Assembly: GCA_050084515.1 (NCBI GenBank)
Contig: CM114271.1
Location: 33,976,001 to 34,040,000, forward strand
DNA from: Blasia pusilla
Lineage: Eukaryota > Marchantiophyta > Marchantiopsida > Blasiales
Direction: 5' to 3'
Length of the DNA: 64,000 bases
The position numbers were made by a program, and so were the translations under genes. The notes under the pieces are model-generated. The model was not told where the DNA came from, searched no databases, and was given only the letters and a program-made list of their open reading frames with translations. Below are positions 22,235 through 33,015 of this stretch, piece after piece. The stretch's first letter is position 1, and each line of letters starts with the position of its first letter.

Positions 22235-22310
22235 TTCCTCTCTCCTCTCTCCTCTCTTCCCCTCTCCTCTCTCCTCTCTTCCTCTCTTCCTCTCCTCTTA
22301 CCGCACCTCG
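22235..22310 (-). repeat. right terminal inverted repeat, CT-rich microsatellite
   Basis: CCTCTCTCCTCTCTTCC-type repeat ending TTACCGCACCTCG just before the LTR resumes. It is the inverted partner of 8480-8530. The CT tract is longer here than at the left end, as expected for an unstable microsatellite inside a TIR. Confidence 0.5.
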
Positions 22311-22722
22311 TTTGGGGGTTGGGTTGGAAAACCTGCACCAAGTCTATTGACACGATTTTAGACATCCCTCTTGGATTTCACCCCGCGACTCAATTACTTG
22401 GGTCTCGGTTTGGAACTCACATAAGATCATTTGAACATTTGGGATCGCTAGGCGCGCAAGTGCCGTTTCAGATCCCTGGACTAACCAGGAAGTCTGTTCC
22501 AAGTCTTGAAGGACTTGCCATGTGTTGGAAACTAGGAAGTAAGGAAGGTTGAGCTTGATGAGACGCCGAGTTGAGAACTGGGTGGGTTGGAACGCTGGTT
22601 GGCCCGGACTCGACTAACGAGAGTGCGTGTTTGGGTGCAGATCGGCGATGAGATCTTGTCCTACTTAACGTACGCTTCCGCAACACTAAATATTGGCATT
22701 CAAAGAGAGTAGGGGCGCGACA
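22311..22722 (+). repeat. 3' LTR of the chromovirus, right piece
   Basis: Starts with TTTGGGGG and follows the 5' LTR from about 2154 to its end at 2565, closing with GCGCGACA. It rejoins exactly where the left piece stops, so the 13.8 kb between is a single insertion. The following bases TGGAT pair with GGGAT before 1564 as the retrotransposon target-site duplication. Confidence 0.92.
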
Positions 22723-22757
22723 TGGATAGTCAACCAATCCAAGTAAAAAGTCATAGT

Positions 22758-23462
22758 TGTCATGCGCATACACATCGCTACACAACATACATCGTTGTCA
22801 CCAAACACACACACAAACACGCACGATCCCATGCTAACTCATGGCATCCAAACAACGAGACAAGAAGTACCAAAATATCTCCAAAAACAGCGAATGACCA
22901 GCGAGCTCCCCCATGAAGCTCTCTCACTCTCTCATTCTCTCTTAGTAAAATAAGATCCAATATCTCTCACAACACCATAATTCTCACATGTGTGCACTCT
23001 CATATGTATCTCTCAATGTCAAACCAAACCCACTCTCCTAATGAGAGGCTTGGGTTACACACACAAGGCAAGCAAGACCATAGCTCCGCCACCTCATGCC
23101 AAGAGGTTCAACAAAGAGAGAATGAGCTCTCAAGCTCTCTCTCCTTGAGGTATACCCCTTCCCTCTCCCAATCTCTCTCCATGGTAACCTATGCTCCCAA
23201 TTCACCTCCTTGGCTCTTGACCTGATGTAGGAGGTGAAGGGCCACTTACCAAAAATAGAAAGTTGATCATATACTCAAAATGGTGCTTGCGTAAAATAGT
23301 AAGTTCCTCAATATGGCTCCAAATGAGCCGAAATGAAGGGGAAACCTGCTCTCTCAGGTTTCCCGTGGCCTCAAGAGTCATCTTCAACCTATTGAGCATG
23401 TCCTCCACTACTCACAAAGACACTCTACTAGATCTGACCGATCTATCCTTGAAGATGTGACA
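22758..23462 (-). repeat. solo LTR of the second gypsy family, minus orientation
   Basis: Read on the minus strand it starts TGTCACATC and ends GCGCATGACA, and matches the LTR at 48222-48800 and 57866-58505 through its length. Flanking TAGT on both sides is consistent with a 4-bp target-site duplication. No internal retroelement sequence accompanies it, so it is a solo LTR, 35 bp from the end of the nested chromovirus. It is the most complete copy of this LTR in the window. Confidence 0.85.
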
Positions 23463-24360
23463 TAGTTAGCCAAACTAATTAAAGAGAAGAGGTAGAATCT
23501 CCTATGACCTAACCTTGCTGAGAACACAAAAAATTCAATTAAATTAATGGAAAACATAACTTCTAGAAAAACCACCCCAAAAGCCCATTGGTTTGGGTAT
23601 GTTGCCATGTTATGGAGACTCAATATATCATAGAGTTTGAGCTCTACTTCTTCTAGTTTGGTCATGAAGCACTCATGAACTTGAGCTTTGCAAGCAAAAG
23701 AGTTACGTTGAGTCCCAAAGACTCAACCACTTGTGCAAGAAACCGTAGGTAGTCAAGAAACCGCCAATGGTAATCGGATCTAGTCTCACTAAGTTTGTAC
23801 CGTCTCCCTAAGAAGTCACTTCCCTAAGCCGATCAATCTCCCCACAGCCCTTGCTTATATCAGATTGAGTTGGTTAATTTCTCAAGGTGCATCCCTCGGT
23901 TCAAACCTAAAACATGGGCAAACACACATCACAATTAGTTCCTAGTCCAAGGACTTGAATGGGTAGAGAAGGAGAGTGCCCCCCCCCCCCCCTATAGGTA
24001 CCTTTCCTAATTTCCCCAATGGACCTTTAATTATGGTCCTCGACTTAAATATGGTTTGCAACTCGCGCACGGAAATTTGACTAGTTATCCATGGGGATGG
24101 CTTGGTGGAGGCATCCTATAGATTCTGCAACTCCCTGCTCTCCAAATACATCTTGTAGCTTGGATCCGCATTTAATGTGTCTCATGGCTAGTGCCTATCT
24201 TGACTCCCTATTTGGTTCTCATGGTTGTCTTGTTGCCCTTTACGTTTCATGACTACTCTCGTGGCGTATTGCCCACCTTCACTACTCACATGTTCCTTGC
24301 TTTTTCCCCTTGACTTGGTGCTTGGCTCCAAGATCTCAATCCTTGCTTGCCTTACCATTG
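23463..24360. other. intergenic, nothing recognised
   Basis: No coding, RNA or repeat signal beyond a C-run at about 23981-23992. Confidence 0.5.
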
Positions 24361-24412
24361 TAGCCTTACGTGAGAAAGGGGCATCTCTATGCCCCTTTTT
24401 CACGTAAGGCTA
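24361..24412. repeat. 24-bp-arm hairpin
   Basis: Arm TAGCCTTACGTGAGAAAGGGGCAT at 24361-24384 pairs with 24389-24412 with a single mismatch and a 4-base loop CTCT. It sits 44 bp left of a solo LTR. It could fold as a hairpin RNA or be the core of a small inverted-repeat element. Confidence 0.85.
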
Positions 24413-24455
24413 GGTACTACACAAGTGCGTATCTCACCTAACGTAAGTCTCGCGG

Positions 24456-25486
24456 TGTCGTGCGCCTACTCTCCTCGAACGTTAATCTTGTTTGTTGCGG
24501 AAGCGTGCGTTCAGTAGGTCATGCTCTCAACGCTGATCTGCATCCAAACACGCACTTTGGTTAGTCGGGTCTTGGATCAATCAGAGGGATTACTTTCCGA
24601 GTTCTCGTCTCGGACTCTCATCAAGCTCAACCTTCCTAGTTTCGCGGTTTACAACACGGGCAAATCTCGAAAGACTTGGGACAGACTTTCTGGTCGGTTC
24701 AGGAACCTGAAACGGCATTTCGCGCCTAGCGGTTCCAACTGTCCGATGGACATCCAATGAGTTTCTCATCCAAACTCGCACGAAGTGAATCTCGGGTTGG
24801 AATCCAAGTGTGGCGTACAAAGTCCACTCCCTTGGATCAGGTTTGGGTTTGGAGTTCCCACGCCAAACTCCCGTTCCATCTCGTGCCTCTGAAACGCCGT
24901 TTGGCGCCCAAAGTGGGAATTCGTTTCCCGAGACATCTCGGAGAGAGTCCTCCCTTAGTAGTTCTTCTGGGGATCTCCGGGGGCCCCCTACATTTAGGGA
25001 AAGACACCCGAGCCTCTCCAATTGGCCCTCAACCCGATTGCTCTCTCAATCATTTTCGGCCAATATCTCAGCCTGTACTTATGCGTTTTTTGAGATCTTT
25101 GGTGCATCGGAAGCGTCTTAAGATCAGCTTTCCAACGCGCCCTTACTTGTACCAAATGCATCTTGGAGCTCAACGTTATGGTCCTAAACACAGTCAGATT
25201 CTCCCAAACGCTAGTAGTGTTCCAAACTGGTTCTCACCTCTTTGGCAACCAACCTCCCAAGACTCAACTCATCTCAAGTCTTGGCTCGCGTTTGGTCTAG
25301 GTTTCCTGGTCGCGACCACTAACGCATGAAACGCATGACTCTGTTCCGCATTTCGTCTCTTAGACTTTTCCAAGAGACTTTTCCAAACGCCTCTCCAAAG
25401 CGCAAACCTCGCAACGTGAGTTCCTTTGAGTTCTGATGTTTCACTTGGCGCCTATTTGGTGTTGTTTGGTTATGAGGGTCACGACA
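24456..25486 (-). repeat. solo LTR of the chromovirus family, minus orientation
   Basis: On the minus strand it begins TGTCGTGACCCTCATAACC and ends GGCGCACGACA, a diverged relative of the LTR at 1564-2565. Flanks CGCGG and CGTGG give a 5-bp target-site duplication with one C-to-T difference. Open stretches inside it on both strands are not genes. Confidence 0.85.
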
Positions 25487-27733
25487 CGTGGCCTGTTCTG
25501 TCACCCTTCCAAGTGTCGCCATTAGCTAGTATAGGTTTTGTCTTTGGTGGGTCATATCGACGTCTTTCCTCCTTGGACCCCCATTGACTCGCTTCCCAGG
25601 TTCTCACTAGCGTGGGAGTCATAGACTTAACTATTCGCAACGCAATGTGCTAAATAGTTGGCGTATAATTACCCATTACTCAAATGAAATATTTAAACAA
25701 TGGAGGATATCATATGAGGCAACATCAAAATCTTTTTCAAGTTGTTACAAATGGAATCTCCACACCCTACCTAAGAACCTAGGACCTCACAACCTAATCA
25801 CACATATCACACATATCATCCTATTTGATCCATGGATAAGTTGAAAGTTCCTAGACCTTTCTTCTATGCCAAATGAAAATGAAAAGAGTCAAAGAGAGGC
25901 GTAGCAAATATAGACTTGGCATAAGAGTCCCCATTGAGTTCATATAACTTAAGGGAAGAAAGGGAAATTTAGGACAAGATCATTGCTCATGGGAGAAAAA
26001 AATCACAAAATTAAGTAGAGAAGAGGAAAAGCTTTAAAAAGATACAATCCAAAAGGGAGTATCATTAGAAGTACCATGTTTGTATAGCATGTTGATTTAT
26101 CTCCAAGCTCAAGTTAATCTACGTTAATTACTTAGGTGATATTTAGAGTAATAACTCAAAAAGCGATGAGGGAAAGTTGATGTAACATGTGTCCGCAAGT
26201 TACAATCTACGATAAGATATTAGGCCTTTGTGTGATTGCAGGATTAGCACTCTTTGTCCCTACCTTATACATGGAGTGGAAGATGGGACTTACTATTCTC
26301 TTTATGAATATGCTCTTCATACTTATGCAAGATAATCTCTCTTTGTGTATGTGTGTGTGAGTGTAGAACTCTTAAGGTTGGAAGTTTATACATGGTATGA
26401 GAGTTTTAAAGCCTACGAGAGAAATCATAAGATTCCAAAATAGAACAAGAATATATTTTCAAAGAGGAGAATACGACTAGTTGAGGGAAAATCCACTTCA
26501 AAAGAAAAGAAATTTGTTTTGGAGGTTAAAATAATGTCAAAGGAGTAAAATCATGGGGTGTCATTTGCCATCAACATAAGTTGGCTTCTACTTACATTCA
26601 GAAATTTTGTCTTTTAATCGCCTTCATTTTGAAATTATATGTATTTATGATTTCAAATGCCAAAGTATACAACATTTAAAAAAACCCAAGGCCATTTTCT
26701 TTTATTGGGAAAACATTTCTAATTTCAATCAAAAAAGAATGCCATAAAATTTAGTTATTGATTAGACGTTAGAAATCAATTATTTTTGCTACATAGTAAG
26801 ATCATAAATCCAAGAAAAAATTTTGAGGTTCCTTAGAGATGGAAGAATTGATTTCTTTTTATTTCTGTGATATTTGAAGTAAAGTGAAAAGCAATGGGAG
26901 AGAAACTATTCCTCACAAAAGTTCACGATTATGAATTTCTCTATGGATTATGAATTTTTGGTTCAAATCTAAAATGATAAGTCCAAGCCCAAATGAGTTT
27001 CGAGCAAACCGAAAGTTTGAGTGGGGAATAAGAGGACAAGATAGGTAATCATTCATATAATTACCATTAATGCTCTTTAGAACATCATGTTCAAGACAAA
27101 GAGATACCAAAGGAATTAAGGGAGTCATCTACTAAAGTTAGGAAGTTGGAATTGAAAAAGAAAAGGGAATTAAGTTAGGAAAGGATTTCAAAATATAAGC
27201 AACTGCGTCCTTTACATTACATCTACCATTTATCAATTAGGAAATATTACAATATTTCTAGATACATGATCTCATTCCAACAATTAGGAAATCCTTTCCC
27301 AAAAATATCCATCTCCATTAGACATACATTCTCAATATTTCCTGAAAATGAACTAGTTTATGGGTGTGGGATCTCGCATCTTTATTTTGAAATGAGATCG
27401 CCCATCCAAATCTCACACCAGATAGAAGCTATAGACAAGAGGCAAAAGAGTGAGTTGAGTAAGGCTATAGTCAAGGTAGCAAGATTGGGATTCAAGGGGT
27501 AGGATGAGATGGGATGTCGAGAAGGATTTGGGGATTGGTGGGGCCATGGAAAAGGCACATTAGGGATGGAGGGCCGCCCTGTCTTGCCTTAACCATCTCT
27601 CTTATCCTTGCATATGAGCAAGTCAAGGTTGGGATCAAGGTTGCACAAAAATGGACATGTTTGTGCATGAAATGGACATGCCCAATGGATCCCCCACATT
27701 GGTTTATTTGTATCCCGGTGGCCCACCCTTGAA
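25487..27733. other. intergenic, AT-rich
   Basis: No supported coding sequence, repeat family or RNA. Open stretches (for example 26913-27128 and 27266-27502) lack recognisable motifs. Confidence 0.5.
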
Positions 27734-27774
27734 GCTTGCACCCGTTCCACCGGGAGGTGGGAACGGGTGCAAGC
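27734..27774. repeat. 15-bp-arm hairpin
   Basis: GCTTGCACCCGTTCC at 27734-27748 is perfectly complementary to 27760-27774 with an 11-base loop. The neighbouring 27.8-28.1 kb is unusually GC-rich, but no gene is visible. Confidence 0.8.
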
Positions 27775-28450
27775 ATACATAAAGGGAGGCAAGTAGGGAA
27801 CGAGTGGGTGTGCACGTTATGAGCCCTCGATCGGCCCTCATTGCGTAGGTTACAACCTACGCGGGCTAGCCACGAGCCTCGTGCGGGCCTTATGCAGGCA
27901 TGGCGCGAGCTTGTGTGGGCTTAGGGTAGGCTTGGTGCACGCTACAAAATGGGTAGCAAGAATGGGTGATGAGTTCCTAGACTAGGTGCGCGTTGGTCGA
28001 GCCTCGATCTACATTGCGGATGGGGCGAGCTCAGGTGTGGGTCATGGGTACCCGCACTCATAGAGACATGGACATGTCTTTGCACATGGACTTTGCCAAT
28101 GTGCAACCTTGGTTGGGATGGAATTTTGGGGGACACTTTCTCTGGGTTGTTGAGGTCGGGGTGTAACCTAAGTCACCATTGATAATATCGATCAACTCTT
28201 TGAAATTTTTACAAGAAAAATCCTATGCAAGCAATTATTCCTATGTCATGGACCTTATCCGCATGCAATTTTCTATATTCCGTATTCTTAAATTAAAAAT
28301 TAAGAGTTAATGCATGGATATTTAGAGAGATATCTTGGAAAGTGATATTTGTGTATTACCTGATGTCAAGATAAGGTATTGGTCTTTGCTAGAATTTTAG
28401 GGTAAACACTTTTTGTCCTTACTTCAAAAGAAAAATATGAGACTTCAGTT
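27775..28450. other. intergenic, partly GC-rich
   Basis: Contains short repeated words (GGGCTAG, GCGAGCT, GGTAGGC types) at 27840-28030, possibly a decayed LTR. No coding support. Confidence 0.4.
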
Positions 28451-28452
28451 GA

Positions 28453-29290
28453 TTGATGACGAAAGGGTTTGATCGACTTCACGAGCATATCTCAGAGAAT
28501 TTGCACCAAATCAACTTTTCCAGCATTCTCTCTAAGGTATCGAGTTTGTCTGCATACATGTGCAAGTACCAAAGCGCGCGCATGGCTTACTGCAAATCCT
28601 CTTATTCTTCCATTTCATCTTCCTCGAATTATATTCTCAACACCTTTACGATTACGCCTTGGACTTCCCCATCCTTCTCTGTTAGGTGTGCCAAATTTTC
28701 TATGCGGGATCCCATTAATGCAAAGGGTATCTATATTCTCCAATGTGTACATGGTGGAGAACGAACGACCACACATAATGTCATTAGAGAGGCGGTAGCA
28801 TCGGTGGCTCGTACATCGTTGGGCAAGAACAACTCCATGTCCTACCTTCAACCACACAAGCAACCTCTCATCGGAGAGTTGATCTTGTTATGTCTCGAGG
28901 TGGATTCCGGACACAAGGTGATGTGATAGTTGTTGATCCAACACGTTCTGACTTGGTGTGTCGAGTCGCACATAACAAAGGTTTGGCAGCCGAAGCTCTA
29001 GCAAGAATCAAGGAGTTAAGTTATGCTGTGAGACATGCAATTGATGGATTTATTCCTTTTGCGATGAAAGTATTCGGTCATTTACATATGTCTTTTGATA
29101 TTTTCGTGAAAACATGTGCTCAGCACTCCCTCGAGAATCATCACCTTACCTCTTCACGTAGTCCTTCTCTCCCTGTAGTTACTACTTATTTTTGGCAATG
29201 CATCTCAGTGACCTTACAACGTGCACAAGCCTTGGCATTGATACGGCTTGTAGAGGTGGTGGGGGGCCGCTCGCCTCGTCATCCGTTCAT
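28453..29290 (+). pseudogene. retroelement-associated domain remnant (RT-linked, nuclease-like)
   Basis: Two overlapping open stretches. The first (28453-28926) has VHGGERTTTHNVIREAV, and the second (from 28890) has GDVIVVDPTRSDLVCRV, KELSYAVRHAIDGFIPFAM and FWQCISVTLQRAQALALIRL. The pattern (D-V near the start, D-x-T shortly after, a K/A-rich helix, F-x-PFA and a final S-x-x-LQRAQA-type helix) resembles the C-terminal region found after reverse transcriptase in plant non-LTR-like proteins. No RT is seen upstream, and the frame changes at about 28.9 kb. Assignment is by eye and tentative. Confidence 0.4.
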
Positions 29291-29838
29291 GTCTATCCAA
29301 CCACTAGTGTTCTTGGAAGTTTTTTTTTCAGGCTATCAATCGTGTAACTCGTTGAGTTGGTGTTTGCATTCGCTAGTTGCCATTTTCTTTTTGCATTCCA
29401 TTATGCATTTTTTGACTCCTGTTTTTAGATGTTATTACCTTCCTTTGTCCTCTTTTGAGGTTTGTTTTTATAATAAAGTGGATATTAGGAGACCATACTC
29501 ACTTGTTCTCTTTGTGCCATTCTCACAATACATTTTAATGCAAAATGCAATCTCTTTACTTGTGTGTAAAAGTTTTAACACACAAAGGTGGGCAAAAACT
29601 CTAAGGGATCAATTTTGGATTCCAATTACTCCATTACTAGTGAGAATGCCCGTGCGATGCACCGGCATCAAATTTTTCACTGAAATAAATCTTAACTTTA
29701 TTTTTAAGTAATAACATACATCCAATTTCACACCCAACCTACGTGCACTCGTATTCGAGCATGCAACTTCCCAATCCTCTAGCCTTCAACCCACGAACGT
29801 TCCACACTGTCCACCATGGCCGGTAGACGATATGGTCT
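29291..29838. other. intergenic
   Basis: Nothing recognised; the open frame continuing from the element above to 29711 becomes compositionally random. Confidence 0.4.
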
Positions 29839-29839
29839 C

Positions 29840-30775
29840 TACTTATAAGATACTATGTGATCCTCATAAGAAAGTTTGTAAATGAATGGCGTGTATGGGA
29901 CATTCTTGTGTTCAATCCAAAGGATTTCCATGAATACACTCTCCAACCAATGCAATGCCAAGTTCTCAAGAGCGATGGCGGCAGACTCCAGAATCATGCT
30001 CGCCATCGGATTACTAGCCCTGTTGTACTGCACCACCAAATCACCCAGATTTGCCACGCACTCTTTGGTGATCATATGAGTCTCCCGCACATATGTGACA
30101 GTGAGGTTAGCAAATGCTTTGATGGCCTCTTACGCAAGCTTGTGTGCTTGTGTTGTGACAACAATGTCACGAGAGACTGTCACCAAGCCCCAAAGATTGG
30201 GGAACTCGAGAACATCAATTCGTTCTCCGATAGGCATTTGAGATTAGCCAACGCTCTCGCCGCTGTTCTGCGTGTTGGGGCTTCGGTTTTGGACATCGAT
30301 GAATCAAACCCCGAAAGCAGCGGGGCATTTTGCAATTTTCTAATTGGCCTCGTGGGCGTGGGAAAGATTGGCCAACGCCCCATGCTGCTGCTGCTCGCCC
30401 ATCGGGGTTCGCATTTGGAACAGAAGGTCCATCAGAGCGGGTAGAGCTTTGTGGTAGTCCACGATCTTGAGGCCATTGTTTTGGGCCAGCGAGGTTCCCA
30501 GAGCCATGGCGGCATACTCCACCAGAAGAGGATCTTCATCGCGGTAAAGACACAGCGCTACCTCTTCCAGGATGCCCGGGTAGTCAGCGATTTTAATCTG
30601 AATCTCCTCGGTGGCGGAGAGATTGGACAAAGTGAGAACGGCCGATTTCTGCAGAGCATAGTTCTTGTGGCCCTTGCTTTTGATCAGCAATCCAAGAAGA
30701 CCACGCAGAGCGCTCGAATCCCCCGAGTGTGCAATCGTCGCATTCTGCGGCACTGTGAGAGGCGGGGGGCGAGTC
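29840..30775 (-). pseudogene. ARM-repeat protein fragment, minus-strand half
   Basis: The minus frame 30870-30340 gives repeated helical units typical of armadillo repeats, e.g. SAVLTLSNLSATEEIQIKI, LVEYAAMALGTSLAQNNGLK and QQHGALANLSHAHEAN. The reading then changes frame at about 30345 (TRRTAARALANLKCLSEN) and again towards 29840 (ILESAAIALENLALHWLE). ARM repeats are protein-interaction surfaces, and plants have many such genes. Frameshifts indicate a pseudogene. It faces a plus-strand half of the same type at 30790, head to head. Confidence 0.6.
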
Positions 30776-30789
30776 TTGCCTGCATTGTC

Positions 30790-31150
30790 CAACAACATCC
30801 CCTCCGCCGGTCCGGCCAGTTGAAGGAGCTGGTCTCCGACCTTGAGGGAGATGCTAAACCGGAGAGGCAAGCGGTGGCGTGAAAGCCATCATGGGCCTGG
30901 CGTTGTCGGAGGAAAATCGAGTAAATATTTGTGAGAACCCTCAAGCACTCGCTGCTCGTGGCGCTTCTTTGTTCAAGGATGACAATCGGTCTTGCGAGAA
31001 TCATGGAACGCTCACATTGGGCGTTCTCGCCGGGGTGCACCAAAATGCTTTGAAGATGGCACAGTAGCCTTTCGCGCTGGAAGGTTTGATCAGATTGCAC
31101 CATTCTTGCGACTTGTCCGTCAAAATCCAGGATATGAGACACCGGCATGA
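30790..31150 (+). pseudogene. ARM-repeat protein fragment, plus-strand half
   Basis: The plus strand gives LKELVSDLEGDAKPERQAVA, then after a frameshift near 30875 AIMGLALSEENRVNICENP, SLFKDDNRSCENHGTLTLGV and, beyond a TAG at 31065-31067, FALEGLIRL and CDLSVKIQ. These fit consecutive armadillo units (Leu-rich helices with a conserved Asn/Glu-Asn turn). The TAG is explained by CAG-to-TAG. The opposite orientation relative to 29840-30775 suggests an inversion. Confidence 0.55.
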
Positions 31151-31239
31151 AACAAAAGATTCGGCTGCTTCTGGATCCCATAGGAGTGCGAGAGCAAGAG
31201 GAGTGCGATTGGGCTGAATCCTACACTCAAACTTTCCCT

Positions 31240-31425
31240 CCTCCTAAGCTCCAACGGATACACCTCCGACAACACGATTTCACCCACATCGATTCACCTC
31301 CATCGATTCATTTCACCTCCACCTCCATAGTTCCACCCACAGTGATTCACCTCCACGATTCCACCCACGTCGATTCACCTCCACCTCTACCCACACCTCC
31401 ACCTCTACACGCAGATGAAAGTTCC
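31240..31425. repeat. CACCTCCA/CGATTCACC minisatellite
   Basis: Irregular repeats of CACCCACATCGATTCACCTC and CCACCTCCA. The open frame across it encodes only repeat-derived His/Pro/Ser sequence. Confidence 0.75.
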
Positions 31426-33015
31426 TCGACACCAACTCTAGCTATGAGGCTCTGAGTCTCTAACTATGGCAGTGCAGGCTCAACTTATACTTGAGTAACG
31501 ATCATAACTATCACACACTATTGTGTGGATACAATAGCCCCTGCCTCCTCACAATGACACATGTAACTAAAAGGAGCAGAAACTGAAACGACTCCACTTT
31601 TAGGTAGCAGATTTGATTGGGAGGGGAAAATTAGCGTTGGGTCCCTTATAACAATACTCCATGGCTTCACTTCTTCTAGAAAGACTCTTTCAGGTTTTTC
31701 TTCTCCCTTCCTCCATTTAGTAACCCCCCATGTTAAGAGTATAGATTATTTATGGAGGGCTTCACTTCTTTGGGAAAATTTTTTTCCAAAAGAGGTAACC
31801 CCCCCTTCCTCGCATTATAGTATAGATTCTTGCTTTACAAAAGAATAGGAACTAGCCATAACTAGGGATGACAAAACCCTGTAAGTGGAAAACATGGGGA
31901 TTCATGAATCAACCATGTGGAAGTCTTCTACAACTAATTATACTCGTAAGGAACGGGGGGCCAGTATGTACTTGGCACGTCCATGCCTATAATGAAGGAA
32001 GGAATTGACATTTTTATTGGAATACTACAAGGTATCCACTCGGAGCCTACTTCAAATCTGGCAGCCACGCAACACTAGAGTGGAGACAAGAATGCCTTTA
32101 CTTCTCTCATCCCAACGGCTCAAAATCCACGAGCGTTTCGTGGGTGGATAAGACTTAAAAAATGCTTTCCAATTGCATGATGTACACGAAAATGTTCCTC
32201 GTTTACCTCGCTCGCTACTCCAGCCTGGTTAGAGTTAGAAGTACCGGTGTGTCAACACGCCCGCCCTTTATTAGAAATGACATAAAATTAAAAAGGTCTC
32301 CTCAATTAGAAGAGTTCAAACTGGAGGCGAAACTTTTTCCCCTACCTGGAAAGATTCGTGTCGTTATATTCTCTTGCATAAATCGAAAAGTGTCAATTCA
32401 TGTTTTATGGTTGGAATGGAGTCCACAACTTTAGGAGGAAAGATATGGGAATAAAAGTACCCGTACTTGCTCGCTCAAGCTCAATTGGCTCCGACATGTG
32501 CTCGCTGGGAGTCAACGACGCTACCAACATTCCTTCGCCCATTCTCGTCCGACCAAGATGCGGAATGTTGGGATCTTAATCGGTGCTGTCGAGTCTTTCA
32601 TCGGAAGAGAACCTGGACGTTTACATTGGTCCACATTCTCTGCAGTTGCATCTTGTTGGTGCTGAACGAAGTTGCCTCTCACTTCACCAACGCGGCCAAT
32701 GGAAGGGAATTCGAGGGAAATGGAGTAGGAGAGGTCTTGGAGAGGTTAAGGAAGTGAAGGATCACAAGAAATAAGCTCAGGATGTGCGTGTGTCAGGATC
32801 TGACACAATATGTAATTCTCTTACAAAATTACCATCGTGGGGCGGTGGGAAAATTTTAATAAGGAGCTAAGGGCTTCAAGTAGTCTTGACTTTTGTATTG
32901 GATTTTATGAGACAACTTCATTATTTGCCCACTGTGAAATAAAAAACAGGGTAGAGCAGAGAAGACCAGGCAGCAAAACGCTGAAAGGCAAATTGATGTG
33001 TGGATGCGAGTGTTG
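31426..33015. other. intergenic
   Basis: No supported gene or repeat. Open stretches at 32162-32434 and 32467-32757 show no family motif. Confidence 0.45.

Larger units (their letters stand above)
8473..22310. mobile_element. 13.8-kb Mutator-like DNA transposon carrying a DNA methyltransferase-like gene
   Basis: The boundaries come from comparing the interrupted 3' LTR with the intact 5' LTR. The duplicated target appears to be TTTGGGGG (left copy with extra T and G), 8 bp, within the 8-11 bp range of Mutator-like elements. Both ends are GA/CT-rich and form an imperfect inverted repeat (about 8484-8512 against 22235-22306). Inside are two divergent genes: a transposase-like plus-strand gene with a SWIM finger, and a minus-strand gene with a beta-class DNA methyltransferase domain. 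Palindrome arrays lie in introns and between the genes. Assignment to the Mutator superfamily is inference from the zinc-binding N-terminus, the DDE-like core, the SWIM finger and the target-site length; a related superfamily is possible. Confidence 0.75.
1564..22722 (+). mobile_element. Ty3/gypsy chromovirus LTR retrotransposon (decayed), split by a second element in its 3' LTR
   Basis: Complete element architecture is visible: 5' LTR, initiator tRNA-Met primer-binding site, gag with zinc knuckle, aspartic protease, reverse transcriptase, RNase H, integrase, C-terminal chromodomain, polypurine tract and 3' LTR. Order PR-RT-RH-IN and the chromodomain place it in Ty3/gypsy, chromovirus branch. 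LTR ends are TGTCGCG...CGCGACA. The 3' LTR is in two pieces (7873-8472 and 22311-22722) because a 13.8-kb element inserted in it. Flanks are GGGAT before 1564 and TGGAT after 22722, a 5-bp target-site duplication with one mismatch. Every polyprotein domain is interrupted by stops or frameshifts, so it is non-autonomous. Without the insert its length would be about 7.3 kb. Confidence 0.93.

Noticed and set aside
30451-30760. Long plus-strand open frame over the ARM region
   Set aside because: Over most of its length it is antisense to the minus-strand ARM repeats; only the last part, from about 30790, reads as ARM sequence itself.
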